NCBI GenBank assembly: GCA_973895155.1
Contig: OZ316896.1
Span: 15,810,001 to 15,874,000 of the forward strand
Origin: Marsupella aquatica
Taxonomy: Eukaryota; Marchantiophyta
Length of the DNA stretch: 64,000 nt
Reading direction: 5' to 3'
Part shown: one piece after another, positions 62,901 to 64,000 of the stretch
How positions within the stretch are numbered: the stretch's first letter is position 1
How the letters are laid out: each line of letters begins with the position of its first letter
Notes under the pieces: model-generated
Database searches by the model: none
Seen by the model: the letters and a program-made list of their open reading frames with translations, nothing else
What the model was told of the DNA's origin: nothing
Translations under genes and position numbers: made by a program

Positions 62901-64000
62901 GTATGGCGAGAGAAGATCCCACCCGTGGCCAACTGAAATTGAAAACAGCCCCGAAATCAGGAAACAGCGGTATGATGGTACTTAAACATAAAAATACCAT
63001 TCCCAATCAGAAGGAGCACAGTCTCGGCGCATCCAAACGTCCTTCGCGAGAGCTCCAATTGGGTTTGCAGCGAACTTCTCCCCTTCAGTTGGGAAAGGGC
63101 CAAGGAGATAGTTGTGGGACGCATATACATGCAGAAAGAGAGAGGCAACAAATAGTTCGTCATAACGTCGTGGGTGTGCCCACAGCGGTGACTCCTGTGG
63201 ATGGAATTAAACAAGGGCTTGAGGTCCAAAAGTCAATCACCAACAAGGTCAAAGCTCAAAACATGCCGACTTCGAGGTACAAATTGGAATTTATCATTTA
63301 GTTCACAAGTCCTATCGTCGAACCTGCAGTGCCAAGACTTCAGATGTTGTCTTCACTCTCCTTAAGGTCACCGGTAGTGATTTCTGCTTCTGTCAATTTG
63401 TTAATCTTACAGGACGTTAGCGACTTCGAAATTCTTTGCCACTGATACTCCAACATCTATAGAGAAAGAGATTGGGCACCAAATGCAAACCCCACAACCA
63501 GACCTGGGAAAAAGCTCCAAATTGATGTCTTCAGCATGTCAAATGAGGACACTTGCGACCGATGCTCCAACCTCTACACAGAACGACATTGGACACCAGA
63601 TCCACACCCCACGTCCAGACCTGGGAAAAAGCTCCAAGTTGATATCTTCAACAACGTGTCAAATGAGGACACATACGCAGGTTTGGTAATTTCAGCCCTT
63701 CAATGCGTCGAGAATTCCTTTCTGAAGAGTCCGCGGGCTAGTTCTAGCAGCTACAATGTTACGAACGCATCCAATCGCCAGATTTCTGCTAGAATCAATT
63801 TGAGATATCGACCGAGGATGGCCTCTTAAATATCCATAAAACCTTAGCCTGATTGCTAAAAACTCACTCTTCATTTTCGAATTGTTTGCCTTGTGTTACG
63901 ATTTTTGTTGCCAGCCTAATGTGCTTGTCGGAGGTAAACATGCGGTCAGAAAAATTAGTGGAACCTCCGAGGTTAGCAGGGGCAAAGGTTTTCAGACGAA
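60000..64000 (+). CDS. Unrecognised, probably nuclear low-complexity protein (3' part off the right edge)
   Basis: Eight exons fit in frame: 60000-60006, 60360-60489, 60934-61086, 61222-62130, 62253-62348, 62683-63276, 63413-63680 and 63915 to the window end, about 747 codons so far. The first coding exon is only 7 bases (ATG TTT G) with a strong GTGAGTG donor, giving MFEDELEDDFLTSWKP. Residues ~19-70 have repeated acidic-hydrophobic patches (MDIDVDLD, MDFDFDGGF, FDIDLSF), then a basic nuclear-localisation-like PAKKAKKRPK at 74-83. The rest is hydrophilic and Ser/Gln/Asp-rich with no globular domain that I can name. Exon 7 carries two copies of a 39-residue unit. A later donor at 62184 is an in-phase alternative to 62130. 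I do not recognise the family; a nuclear or chromatin-associated role is only suggested by composition. Confidence 0.7.
63450..63680 (+). repeat. 117-bp (39-codon) tandem duplication inside a coding exon
   Basis: Two in-frame copies encode PTS....IGHQ..TP.PDLGKSSKL.SS..CQMRT. The spacing of 117 bp keeps the reading frame, and differences include synonymous changes, so the repeat has been maintained as protein for some time. A third, partial unit precedes the first copy (RTLATS). Confidence 0.85.

Overview
This is nuclear DNA of a land plant. The genes are split by spliceosomal GT-AG introns. The six that I can name all match plant protein families: a TRAPPII TRS130 subunit, an ICE1/SCREAM bHLH, a PA-TM-RING vacuolar sorting receptor, NEMF/Rqc2, PRMT10 and a cytosolic ProRS relic. 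Short TTTAGGG-type telomere-like tracts occur. Five intact or window-truncated named genes plus one unnamed gene lie in 64 kb, separated by long AT-rich, repeat-filled spacers. Sequence divergence from Arabidopsis, as I remember those proteins, suggests a non-seed plant such as a bryophyte, but that is inference.

Layout. 1-8060 (-): TRS130/TRAPPC10, 15 exons resolved, C-terminal part off the left edge. 8.1-13.1 kb: spacer with several tandem duplications. 13124-17102 (-): complete ICE1/SCREAM-like bHLH gene, 6 exons, 726 aa. 17.1-27.4 kb: AT-rich spacer with a four-copy ~115-bp repeat, a tRNA-derived SINE-like segment and a TIR transposon with an 8-bp target-site duplication. 27396-29815 (-): complete RMR-type receptor, 4 exons, 373 aa. 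29.8-43.6 kb: mostly repeats, including a Mutator-like foldback element, a second copy of the 8-bp-TSD transposon in inverse orientation, and tandem duplications. 43577-47179 (+): NEMF/Rqc2, 1200 aa with no intron. 49389-52695 (-): complete PRMT10, 7 exons, 389 aa. 52.7-56.7 kb: spacer with telomere-like repeats, decayed ORFs and a degenerate ATCTTT-motif array. 56713-57223 (-): prolyl-tRNA synthetase pseudogene with two nonsense codons and the central region missing. 60000-64000 (+): start and middle of an unrecognised gene for a probable nuclear, low-complexity protein with an internal 39-residue duplication.

The genes do not form a pathway cluster: membrane trafficking (TRS130, RMR), transcription (ICE/SCREAM), ribosome quality control (NEMF) and arginine methylation (PRMT10) are ordinary neighbours. 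I found no convincing novel multi-gene system. The most informative observations are the ProRS relic, the intron-free NEMF gene among intron-rich neighbours, and the two-copy TIR transposon family whose interior is a variable G/C-rich array. All exon joins were worked out by hand from splice signals, reading-frame continuity and remembered homologues. No alignment was run.
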